Assembly: GCA_009823505.1 (NCBI GenBank)
Contig: VZQC01006898.1
Coordinates: 13,026 to 77,025, forward strand
DNA from: Rhizomys pruinosus
Lineage: Eukaryota; Chordata; Mammalia; Rodentia; Spalacidae
Direction of reading: 5' to 3'
DNA length: 64,000 nt
Both the position numbers and the translations under genes were made by a program. The notes under the pieces were generated by a model, which was given only the letters and a program-made list of their open reading frames with translations, ran no database searches and was not told where the DNA came from. How positions within the stretch are numbered: the first letter of the stretch is position 1; the number at the start of each line of letters is the position of its first letter. This document shows, piece by piece, positions 10,440 to 18,604 of this stretch.

Positions 10440-10540
10440 TGCATTTCGGTGTGCTACACTCAGGGCTGGGAATGAAACTGGTAATCCTGGAGCCCTTGCA
10501 AAGTGAAAAATGGGACCGCGCCTTTGCAGACCGCGGGGAG
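10440..10540 (+). pseudogene. Possible Alox12e exon 1 remnant
   Basis: The expected first exon encodes the start of the PLAT domain. In this stretch I can align, with gaps, a Val-Ala-Thr and Ala-Gly-Asn-like start and a Gly-x-Arg-Leu-x-Arg-Pro-Arg-Gly-Glu-like end, finishing at GGGGAG in the phase that exon 2 needs. There is no ATG at the start, an in-frame TGA lies inside, the exon looks shortened, and the donor reads AT instead of GT. A SINE lies directly upstream. This is an inference from weak similarity and could be wrong. Confidence 0.35.
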
Positions 10541-11045
10541 ATAACGCTAAAAACAGCCAAGGCGAACCAGATGCCTGTCAGTGTGGACGGACCTGGGCTG
10601 GGCGCGCAGAGAGCATCGGGGGCATGGGACTCTCCAGCTGTCCTGGGGTACTAGGACGGGCGGGTTGGTGAAGAAGCAGCCCACAGGCGCTGGGCCTGAT
10701 CCCGGGTAGCAGCGTGAACTTGGAACCCGGGTGATGTCAGGCGCAGGTGGACTGACTGATAGGGAAAGCGAAAGGAACAGGAGAGGTGAGTGGCAGAAAG
10801 AGGAGGGAAGATGAGACAGGATGAGACTGGCGCGCTGCAGCAGGTGCACCCATGTGCCTAGGGCCGGGAGCCCGGAGCACAACAGAGAGCCCTGTTCCTT
10901 CTTCATTGACATCTGCTCAGGTCTCTCCCCACGGGTCCTTCGAGGGGCAAGGGGAGCCAAGCTTCTCTGAAGGCTCCCTGACCCCGCTGCCGCTGCCCAG
11001 GCTGAGGGCCCCAGACTTGCTTGTGAGCTCTCTCCTGCTGTGCAG

Positions 11046-11247
11046 AAGACAGAGTTGAAGATCGACGTCCCCTTGTATCTGGGGCGCCTCCTGCTGGTGA
11101 AACTGCGCAAACACAAAGGCCTGTTGGATTGTGACTGGTTCTGCAAGTGGATCACGGTGCAGGGACCTGAGACCCAAGGCAAAGTCTTTTTCCCCTGCTA
11201 CAGTTGGGTGCAGGGCAACGGGATTATCTGCCTACCAGAGGGCACTG
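11046..11247 (+). pseudogene. Alox12e exon 2 (PLAT domain)
   Basis: An open 202 bp exon follows a CTGTGCAG acceptor and ends before GTGAGG. It encodes the PLAT beta-sandwich part, including the family segments DWFCKWITVQGP and FFPCYSWVQG and the exon-end motif LPEGT. No lesion is visible. The open antisense frame across it is a shadow. Confidence 0.9.
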
Positions 11248-11387
11248 GTGAGGGCTCTGGGGAAGGGGGTGCGGCTAGAGGAAGCAGGGCATCGTTGGGG
11301 GCAGGATGGGGTGGGGTGGGGAGACGGGAAGGCCCTAGCACAGAGGAGACCACGGAGGATGCAAAACTCTGTGTCTGTCTCTCTCAG

Positions 11388-11469
11388 CCTGGACAGTGAA
11401 GGATGACTCCCAGAATCTATTTAAGAAATACCGAGAGCAGAAGTTGGAGGACAGAAGGAAGGTGTACCG
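11388..11469 (+). pseudogene. Alox12e exon 3
   Basis: This 82 bp exon, the size I expect for the family, has a CTCTCAG acceptor and a GTGAGT donor. It encodes the linker with the motif KYREQKLEDRRKVY. It is open and in phase with exon 2. Confidence 0.9.
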
Positions 11470-11546
11470 GTGAGTCCGGGAAAGCCTGAGCCCTACCAGA
11501 TCTCCAAAGCCACTGCTTCACGTACCACTTGGTATTCGTACTCCAG

Positions 11547-11667
11547 ATGGGGTTCCTGGAAAGATGGCTTAATCCTGCCTATAGCAGGGAACACGCAGTG
11601 GGATCTTCCCAAGAATGAGTGATTCATGGGGGATAAGGATTTAGACTTCAGGCTCTCTCTGGCAAGT
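11547..11667 (+). pseudogene. Alox12e exon 4, with in-frame TGA
   Basis: The exon follows CTCCAG and encodes WGSWKDGLILPIAG and then DLPKNE. The next codon is TGA (11620-11622), where the family has Arg, followed by FMGDKDLDF. The 3' end is altered: the usable GTGAGT donor starts at 11668, about 2 bp short of the expected 123 bp exon, which would also shift the frame into exon 5. Confidence 0.88.
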
Positions 11668-11757
11668 GTGAGTCCTTGGTTGAGTTTGTGATCTTTCTTC
11701 CTAGACTTTGCAAAGTGGAATCTTTCTTGATCTTCTTGCGTGTCATTCTTTGCACAG

Positions 11758-11861
11758 GTTGAAGGACTTGGCCATTAAGGGGACTCTAGATTTTGCAGAT
11801 CATGTGCAAAGACTGGAAGATTACAAAAAGATATTGCCCCATGGAAAGACTGCTCTGGCTG
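11758..11861 (+). pseudogene. Alox12e exon 5
   Basis: This 104 bp exon follows TGCACAG and ends before GTCAGT. It encodes LKDLAIKGTLDF and later KTALAG, wording typical of Alox12e rather than Alox15. No stop is visible in the expected frame. Confidence 0.88.
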
Positions 11862-12002
11862 GTCAGTTACAACTTTCAAAATCTCTCTACAGAATTGCAA
11901 CCCAGGGATCTGCAAGAAGTGGGGAGAGGGGATAGGAGGCTGATGCGTTAGTGGAAAGAGAGCTTGTAGCTCACAATATGCTATGTTAACTGATATCCCC
12001 AG

Positions 12003-12162
12003 GTCAGGTCTGTGCTTCTTGGAAGGATGACGCCCTCTTTGAATATCAGTTCCTCAACGGTGCCAACCCCGTGCTCCTGAGGAGATCTACGAGCCTTCCA
12101 GCCGGCTGGTGCTGCCTCCAGGGATGAAAGACTTGAAGACCCAGCTGGAGAAAGAGCTCCAG
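12003..12162 (+). pseudogene. Alox12e exon 6, with 1 bp deletion
   Basis: The exon encodes [18 protein letters not shown] and then LLRRSTSLP. One base is missing near 12101-12104: upstream sequence reads correctly in one frame, and [10 protein letters not shown] reads in the next. The exon is 160 bp where 161 is expected. In the shifted frame a TGA follows at about 12122-12128. The GTGCCA donor is intact. Confidence 0.88.
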
Positions 12163-12452
12163 GTGCCATGTCTGTTCACACACCGGCTGGTCACTGTCCC
12201 ATGACTTTGCCCTTGATCCTTGCTCCTGTCTCCCTCATCTTTGTGTATGAGTTTCATTAGCACTTGGGGTTTTCCGACCTTGGTAGTATGTCACTAGTAT
12301 GGGACATATAATTCTTTGTTAACAGAGGACCGTCCTAGGCATTGTAGGATCAATCCTTCCTTTTTGCCTACAGGATCAGTAGCATCTCCCATCGTGACAA
12401 CCAAAAATGCCTCTAGACATTGCCAAATGCCCTAGGGAGAGATTATTTGTGG

Positions 12453-12533
12453 TTGAAAACCACAATCTATATACTTTCATTGAAAACCACGATCTATATA
12501 CTTTCATTGAAAACCATGATCTATATACTTTCA
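12453..12533 (+). repeat. 27 bp triplication in Alox12e intron 6
   Basis: Three units TTGAAAACCACGATCTATAT plus ACTTTCA differ at one base each. Confidence 0.95.
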
Positions 12534-12636
12534 TTGAACTCTTTTTCCCTCCTTCATCTACACCTTTCTTATTTCCTTTTCTGTGAGACCCATCTCAGTC
12601 CTAAGAGCTTCTAGAGGGAAATGCAAAACCAAACAG

Positions 12637-12775
12637 GCTGGGCGTGATGGCCCATGCCTGTAAACCCAGCACTTGGGAGGCAAATACAGGATTCACCCGG
12701 ATTTAAGGTCAGACTATTCTACACAGTGGGATTCAAGGGCTATCAAGTGAGATACTGTCTCAAAAAGACCTTTCC
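12637..12775 (+). mobile_element. B1 SINE in Alox12e intron 6
   Basis: GGCTGGGCGTGATGG is followed by CACTTGGGAGGCA and ends in GTCTCAAAAAGACC. Confidence 0.85.
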
Positions 12776-13101
12776 ATAAAGGGCGGAAGAAGAAAAGCAA
12801 GAAAGACTCAACAGAACCTTGAAGAGTTAAACTTTTTTTTTTTTTTGGAGGAGGGAGTAAAGGAATTATTTGTGCACATTGGCTGGGAATTTTAGTGCAT
12901 AGTGGGAAGCCAGAGGTTCAACTCGGAGCTTGAAGACACTGGGCTCCAAACCTAGAATTCTCAGCTTTAGTTCTGGGGAAAGTAGTAGTTTACAATTAAA
13001 GAGCTGGGTGGTAGGGTAAGGATCCACTTTGGCCAATGAAAGAAAGGCAGGTCCAGAACCAACTGCAGCCCCTTAATCTGTCCCTGATCCTGATCCCACA
13101 G

Positions 13102-13245
13102 GCTGGATGTCTATTTGAAGCTGATTTCTCCCTGATGGATGGAGTCAAGCCTAACATCATCATTTTTAAGCAGCAGTATGTGGCAGCCCCTTTGGTAATG
13201 CTGAAGCTACAGCCTGATGGGAGACTCTTACCCACGGTCATCCAG
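13102..13245 (+). pseudogene. Alox12e exon 7, with GC instead of GT donor
   Basis: This 144 bp exon has a good TCCCACAG acceptor and is open. It encodes [11 protein letters not shown] and [17 protein letters not shown], ending at VIQ. The next bases are GCCAGA where a GT donor is expected. GC donors exist, but this one has a poor consensus, and read-through reaches TAA at 13288-13290. Confidence 0.88.
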
Positions 13246-13316
13246 GCCAGAGGACCCATGTATCTTTCCCTAGACACATGTCCCATTTAAGGACTCAGAC
13301 ACATGGGTCCTCAGCT

Positions 13317-13318
<2 letters not shown>

Positions 13319-13362
<44 letters not shown>
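13319..13362 (+). repeat. (CT)n microsatellite before exon 8
   Basis: A run of about 20 CT units merges with the exon 8 polypyrimidine tract. Confidence 0.95.
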
Positions 13363-13363
<1 letters not shown>

Positions 13364-13370
13364 GCTCTAG

Positions 13371-13580
13371 CTCCAGCCACCTCGACATGGATGTCCCCCA
13401 CCTCTGCTCTTTTTGCTCTCAGATCCTCCAATGGCCTGGCTCCTGGCAAAGATCTGGGTCCATAGCTCTGACTTCCAATTCCACCAGCTATAGTCACATC
13501 TGTTAAGGGGACATCTAATGGCTGAGGTCATTTCTGTGGCCACGATGAGGAGCTTATCCAGCCTGCATCCTATTTATAAG
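13371..13580 (+). pseudogene. Alox12e exon 8, first iron-ligand pair, with in-frame TAG
   Basis: This exact 210 bp exon starts after CCTGCTCTAG and ends before GTATTT. It encodes [10 protein letters not shown] and the segment with the first two iron-binding histidines (codons 13482-13484 and 13497-13499). Between them, TAG at 13491-13493 replaces the usual Gln codon. The acceptor follows a (CT)n tract at about 13319-13362 that supplies the polypyrimidine run. Confidence 0.92.
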
Positions 13581-13589
13581 GTATTTTAG

Positions 13590-14587
13590 TATTTATGTTG
13601 TTCCAGATCTGTCTTTCATAGTTCACACATACAGCCTCAGGAAACATCTACCCAGGGGCTGCTCTTGCAGTGTATTAGGTAGGCATCAATGTTAATTTAT
13701 ATGCTGAAACACATACACATGCACACACAGAGTGTGCTACTGAAACCCTGAAGGCACACACTTGCTGTGAGATGGGGAAAGACTAAGAAGTTTACAAAAG
13801 AGTTGGAATTTAGACTCAGGAAGTTATCAGACTGGTAGGGAAGGATGAGGCTCCAGAAGGAGTGATCTGTAGAGGTGAAGAAAAAAGGAGCATCAGAAAT
13901 AATGGCTATTAAGTGTTGGAATTTGATTAGAATGTTAGGTAGGAGGAAGGGAGGTGGCAGAAGATGAGAAAGGAAGTCAGAGCATCTGTAAAGGAGAAGC
14001 AGAGCTCTCCTTTTGACCAGGTGAAGTTCCCAATACCTATAGACATCCATTGGAAAATGTCAGGAGAGAAGGGCTATCTACAAGGAAGGAGTTAAAGATA
14101 TACATTTTAGGATTATCAGGAAACAGAAGTATCTAAAACCATTGTACTAGATTAAGTTCACTGGGAGTTTAGTATTTGGTGCCACAGTAGAGCATTTGCC
14201 ATGTGGTAGAGTTTCTAGTTTGCCTCAACCTCCATAAATAGAGAAAAGGAAGTGGAGCAATGGAAGGATAGAAAAGACTCCCACGGAGATAGGAGCAAAC
14301 CAAAGAGTGTGGGTCATGGCAGCTGGAAAGTCAACAGTTACAGAGAAGGGAGACCTAGATTCATCAATAGAGAAGCCATTGGTTCATTCATTGATAAGGG
14401 CTACTTGGGGAAGAGGAGATGCCAAAGTCTGATTGGTGTGGGCTGAGCAGAACTTGACTTGAAGGTGAGGGAGTAGAGAGAGTACAGATGACTCCAGAAA
14501 CCTCACTGAAAAGAGGAAGTGAAAGATTATGATCCTGCTGAGAAGGGGGGCGTAAGGTCAAGGAAGGGTTTTCTTCTAGAGGGTATT

Positions 14588-14646
<59 letters not shown>

Positions 14647-15110
14647 GAGAAAGGGAAAGGGAAAGGGAAAGAGAAAGAGAAAGAGAGAGAGAGAGAGAGA
14701 AAGAGAAAGAGAAAGAGAAAGAGAAAGAGAAAGAGAAAGAGAAAGAGAAAGAGAAAGAGAAAGAGAAAGAGAAAGAGAAAGAGAAAGGGAGGGGAGAGAG
14801 CTTGCAAGAGTGGCATCCTGAGGCAAGTGTGGGATGGATTCATATGTGGGGAATCCTTTTTCATATGTGTGATATGAAATCAGAGATTCCTGGAATTCTG
14901 ATGAAGAACATGAGACTGCAAATAAGTGAACTTTTGAACCTTTGACCTTGGAGAACTCTGAGAAGATACTCCTCCAACTCCCCTTCTTCCAAACCTTACC
15001 CAATCCAATCTCAGCCTCGATAAATTCACACTCTCCTTCAATATCACGGGTCCTGTCATCTCCCTTGCCTTAGGGATCCTGAGATCTTTCATTTGACTGT
15101 GTCTCATTTC
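13590..15110. other. Alox12e intron 8
   Basis: This ~1.5 kb intron contains a (GA)n/(GAAA)n tract but no recognisable SINE or L1. Long open frames over the tract are low-complexity artefacts. Confidence 0.75.
14588..14793 (+). repeat. Polypurine microsatellite (GA)n/(GAAAGA)n
   Basis: About 200 bp are almost pure purine: (GA)n, a GGGAAA block, (GA)n again, then about 15 GAAAGA units. The mirror-like purine run could form triplex DNA. Confidence 0.95.
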
Positions 15111-15126
15111 TTTTTCCCATAATCAG

Positions 15127-15213
15127 CTCCTGGTCCCCTACTTCCGCTACACCATGGAGATCAACATCCTGGCATGGAGTATTCTTGTCTCTGAATGGGG
15201 AATTTTTTATCTG
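15127..15213 (+). pseudogene. Alox12e exon 9
   Basis: This 87 bp exon follows ATAATCAG and ends before GTATGG. It encodes a segment with PYFRYTMEIN and SEWGIF, the conserved core of the catalytic domain. It is open and in phase with exon 8. Confidence 0.9.
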
Positions 15214-15410
15214 GTATGGAAAGGAATGGGTGAAGAGGGAGGAGGGTTCAACGTTGGAAAACTCTCAAGGATGTTTCCCTTACCCACTCTTCCTCCAAGC
15301 TCTGCTCTTTGCACTGAGGACTGTCCTTCAATTGCCTCACGGCTAAATACTCTGCTGGCCCCAATATCCCTCTCTCTTACCTGGCTTAGTTAACCCTGGT
15401 TTGTCCTCCG

Positions 15411-15570
15411 GTGGTGAGTACAGGGAGTCGAGGTCATGTAGACATTCTCCAGAGAGCCACAGCTTGTTTGACTTATCGTTTCTTTTGCCCTCCGGATGAC
15501 CTGGCAGATCGTGGGCTCTTGGATGTGAAATCTTCTCTGTACAGCCAAGATGCCCTCAGATCATCCATCG
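15411..15570 (+). pseudogene. Alox12e exon 10, lost acceptor and ~10 bp deletion
   Basis: The exon encodes [15 protein letters not shown] and [12 protein letters not shown]. The two bases before it read CG instead of AG, so the acceptor is lost. Near 15557, about 10 bases of the conserved Leu-Trp-Glu region are missing, making the exon 160 bp instead of 170 and shifting the frame. The donor GTGAGG is intact. Confidence 0.88.
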
Positions 15571-15662
15571 GTGAGGCTGACACTGAGGGAGAACTGGGGG
15601 AAGGCAGGTCCAAAGGGCCCTACGTTAGCACCTGAGGCTGAGCACTCTCTTCTCGGGAGCAG

Positions 15663-15785
15663 GTATGTGGAGAGGATGGTTGGACTTTTCTATAAGAGTG
15701 ACAAGGATGTGCTGCATGACCCAGAGCTGCAGGCCTGGTGCAGAGAGATCACTGAGATTGGGCTGCAGGGGGCCCAGGACCAGGG
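15663..15785 (+). pseudogene. Alox12e exon 11
   Basis: This open exon follows GGGAGCAG and ends before GTAAGG. It encodes [13 protein letters not shown], then [17 protein letters not shown], a very conserved lipoxygenase stretch. No lesion is visible. Confidence 0.9.
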
Positions 15786-16224
15786 GTAAGGCATGGGGCC
15801 TCCCAGGTGACTTGCCATCGATGCCCACCCATCTGCATACAATCCACGTTGCACCGTCATAGAGGTGGTTCCTAGAGGACGCTGGCAATTTTCCAGAGAT
15901 CCCAAACATCCAGAGATCCTAATGGCCACTCCTGAGCTCTCTGGTTCCTTTGCCTTCTCATCCTTTCCTACCAGGTTCTTTCCCCTCGTGTGCTCTGGAC
16001 CCAGAACTGTTAGATCTCTTATATGTTTTCCCTTATTCATTCCTGCCCTTTACTCATAGCTCCAAGGTCCATCCTAAATGTATTAGTTTTTGAGCACACA
16101 CTATGTGCGAACTGTAAAATCTAGAGGCCACAAATGTAGCAAGTCCTTTATGAATCTCCAACTACTTTCGCCTGCCTGAGACTGTGCTGGTCTCCAATCT
16201 TCTGACTCTCTTAATTTTGCTCAG

Positions 16225-16324
16225 GTTCCCCATCTCCTTAGAGTCCCGGAAGCAACTGTGCCACTTTGTTACCATGTGCATCTTCACATGCACTGGTCAA
16301 CATGCTTCTACCCATCTGGGCCAG
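16225..16324 (+). pseudogene. Alox12e exon 12, second iron-ligand pair
   Basis: This 100 bp exon follows TTTGCTCAG and ends before GTAATC. It encodes [19 protein letters not shown], containing the other two metal ligands; the His codons are at 16301-16303 and 16313-16315. The exon is open. Confidence 0.92.
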
Positions 16325-16432
16325 GTAATCTGTGCGAACATCTCCAGGAGCCTCTGGGACATAGGAGATAGAAACAAGCATCAAATGTCTAAGCAATCAG
16401 CTGAGGTTCTGAGTGGCTTTTCTACCTTGCAG

Positions 16433-16600
16433 CTGGACTGGTGTTCCTGGATCCCCAATGGCCCATGCACCATGCGAAAGCCTCCACCCCCCTCCAAGGA
16501 CATGACAGAGAAAGATATAGTGGACTCACTGCCTTCTCTCCAGCAGGCCCGAATGCAGAAGACTTTCACCAAGTTCCTTGGCAGATGCCAGCCTGTCATG
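16433..16600 (+). pseudogene. Alox12e exon 13
   Basis: This 168 bp exon follows CCTTGCAG and ends before GTTAGA. It encodes [20 protein letters not shown] and later [11 protein letters not shown]. It is open; I expected about 171 bp, so one codon may have been lost in frame. Confidence 0.9.
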
Positions 16601-16693
16601 GTTAGACACAGATGCCTGGGCCCCAGGGGAGGAGGCAGCTTGGAGGAGGGGTAATGTTTTTGGTTGAGTATGATCTTCTTCTCTCCCTCTCAG

Positions 16694-16873
16694 GTGTTCC
16701 TGGGACAGCATAAAGAAGAATATTTCTCAGGCCCTGGGCCCCAGGCTGTGCTCAAGCAATTCCAAGAGGAGCTTGCTATCTCAGACAAGGAGATTGAGGT
16801 CCAAAATGCAGGCCTGGACCTGCCCTATGAGTACCTTTGATCCAGTGTGGTGGAAAACAGTGTGACCGTCTGA
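16694..16873 (+). pseudogene. Alox12e exon 14, premature TGA at the C-terminus
   Basis: The exon encodes GQHKEEYFSGPGPQAVLK and ends in PYEYL, then TGA at 16838-16840 where the family has Arg. The original C-terminus continues as SSVVENSVTV and a second TGA at 16871-16873. The last residue, whose carboxylate is the fifth iron ligand, is normally Ile and here would be Val. Truncation alone would remove that ligand. Confidence 0.9.
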
Positions 16874-17167
16874 GAGGTCTTGCTTACCTCAACCCCAAAG
16901 GCCACTGTCTCTGTGTGCCTTAATCATTGTGTCCTCATCAGCCACATCCTCTGGTGAACAGACTGCCCTCAAAGCTGTGCAGTCAAGGAGCCTGGCACTG
17001 CCTATCACACAACTGTGAGGAGCACATGACTTTTCTTGTCAAATGTCAGAACCTGGAGCTTACCCTGACTCCATGTTTATCCAGTTGTGCTCTTGCTTAG
17101 TCTTTGATCCTAGTTTTCTGTTTCTCTTTCCAACAGGATTTATTTATACATTGTAAAAGCCTGATTA

Positions 17168-17173
17168 AATAAA
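17168..17173 (+). promoter_or_regulatory. Probable Alox12e polyadenylation signal
   Basis: AATAAA lies about 295 bp after the original stop codon, at the end of AT-rich sequence that resembles a 3' UTR. It is the first canonical signal after exon 14. Confidence 0.6.
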
Positions 17174-17692
17174 AAGTTGATATATGTAGCAAGGGGAGGT
17201 GAAAGAAAAGAACTTACTTTGTTTCTTGCGTCCTTTTCAGGTAAAAGAAACAAAGACGTTTTCCTGAAACAAAAATTTCTTCCAACAATTAGCATTTCCC
17301 CAGGGTTTACTTGAGTCTCTCTAAGCTAAATGGCATTGGGTAGGACTGACTGAATCCTCAGCTAACTCACCCCTGTGGCCACCTGCCTTAAAGGCTCTAG
17401 TATATCCTCCCAGCTCCTCTCCCTTCGGCCAGATCCATCTCCAGCTTCACCTCACTCTTCCTCTCGGCCCTTTCTCAGAACTTGTGATAACCCTTCCTCC
17501 TCCTCACTTCTGCCATTGCCTCCATCACTATGTCATCTGGCCCAGAGCCCATAGACAGACAAATGCATGGCCAGCAGGTGGGCACCATGTTGGTGGTTTT
17601 AAAGCTACGATCTCCATTTATGATCACAACATCCAATGTGGTTGATATCCCTATGACCACTTAATAATTGAGGAAAGGAAGGTTGGTAAAAC

Positions 17693-18135
17693 TGTAATAG
17701 TGTCCACTGCCTAGGGAACTCCATTTTGTTTTAGTGACTCCATCTTAATGGCTGAACCCTAGGCCAGAACAACTCTAAGAAGAGCCAGTTGGTTATCTCA
17801 ACCTTCAGAATCCTCTCTCCAGGATGTCTTATGACCATCACTTATCTTTTGTCAATGTTTTCAGTTGCCTGCAGCCCACCCGCTGCTTAGGTTAGTAATC
17901 CTGCAGCAGGAAGGGACTGAGGTTTTTATTGTCTGACTGGAATTTCTCAAAAAAAAATTACCAGGGAATTATATTTGCCTTTATAAGCCTAACCTGCCTC
18001 TGAGTCAAGACTGTACCCTCCCAATCCCGACCTGGGGTACAGTCCTGGCCAGGCCAGATTAAAAACCCAATTTGGCTAATTGGAACCTGGAGTCTGTGTG
18101 CTCTCTTGTTCTCCCAGTGGTCTGGCTCCACAACA
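17693..18135 (+). repeat. Probable solo ERV1-type LTR
   Basis: It begins TGTAATAGTGTCC and ends near GGCTCCACAACA. In order it holds an upstream AACTCCATTTTG block, a TTTATAAGCC TATA-like box (about 17980) and an AGATTAAAAACCC segment. No internal retroviral sequence is attached. Confidence 0.55.
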
Positions 18136-18465
18136 AAACCAAGAAGTGACTTTTAACCAAAATGCAACAAGGTCAAGTTCCTGGAGGTAAGAAGAAAGAA
18201 AGCCCAAGACTGTAGTCACAGCAACAGTGCTGGGGTTGCAGACATCTGTGCCCCCCAACTTGTTTCATCTATCATTTCAAAAGGGAATAGTTATTCATTG
18301 TAAGTAAATTATAAAAGATCACAGCATGTAGGGACTGATAGATCAAGTACTGTGAATCAGTTGATTTTGTAGTGTCTAGTTTGAGTCTGTGTAGCTTTCT
18401 AACAAGATATTTTATGTTCATTCAGAAAGTATTTTGTGTTTTGTTTTGTTTTGTTTTGTTTTGTT

Positions 18466-18602
18466 TTGAGGCAGAGTCTCATTTTGTATCCCTGACTGGC
18501 CTGGAACTCATATGTAGACCAGGCTGACTTTGAACTCACAGAGATCTTCTGTCTCTGCCTCCCTAATGCTGGGACTAAAAGTATGCACCACTATGCCTTG
18601 CA
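18466..18602 (-). mobile_element. B1 SINE
   Basis: Reverse-complement B1 preceded by a (TTTTG)n tail; it contains GACCAGGCTGAC and CTGCCTCCCTAATGCTGGG. Confidence 0.88.
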
Positions 18603-18604
18603 GA

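Larger units (their letters stand above)
10440..17173 (+). pseudogene. Alox12e: Alox12e pseudogene (epidermal 12-lipoxygenase, 12/15-LOX family)
   Basis: Intact members of this family are cytosolic non-heme iron dioxygenases that oxygenate arachidonate or linoleate. They have an N-terminal PLAT/C2-like domain (exons 1-3) and a helical catalytic domain (exons 4-14). Exons 2-14 lie in order at 11046-11247, 11388-11469, 11547-11667, 11758-11861, 12003-12162, 13102-13245, 13371-13580, 15127-15213, 15411-15570, 15663-15785, 16225-16324, 16433-16600 and 16694-16873; exon 1 is at best a remnant. Introns are retained, so it is not a processed copy. Wording such as IKGTLDF, TKFLGR and PYEYL fits Alox12e better than Alox12 or Alox15, judged from recalled family sequences. 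Lesions are TGA in exon 4, a 1 bp deletion in exon 6, a GC donor after exon 7, TAG in exon 8, a lost acceptor and ~10 bp deletion at exon 10, and TGA in exon 14. The four iron-binding His codons survive, which suggests fairly recent loss. Human also carries this gene as a pseudogene (ALOX12P2). Confidence 0.9.

Noticed and set aside
10547..11182. 211-codon open frame on the minus strand
   Set aside because: It is antisense to Alox12e exon 2 and its flank, has no recognisable domain, and the sense strand carries clear exon signals.
14388..15003. Long open frames of about 158 and 119 codons
   Set aside because: They are Leu/Phe/Ser or Glu/Lys/Arg runs read from a purine microsatellite in an intron.
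11046..16873. Functional lipoxygenase with selenocysteine or read-through stops
   Set aside because: There are stops of two kinds plus frameshifts and lost splice sites; no selenocysteine insertion element was seen.
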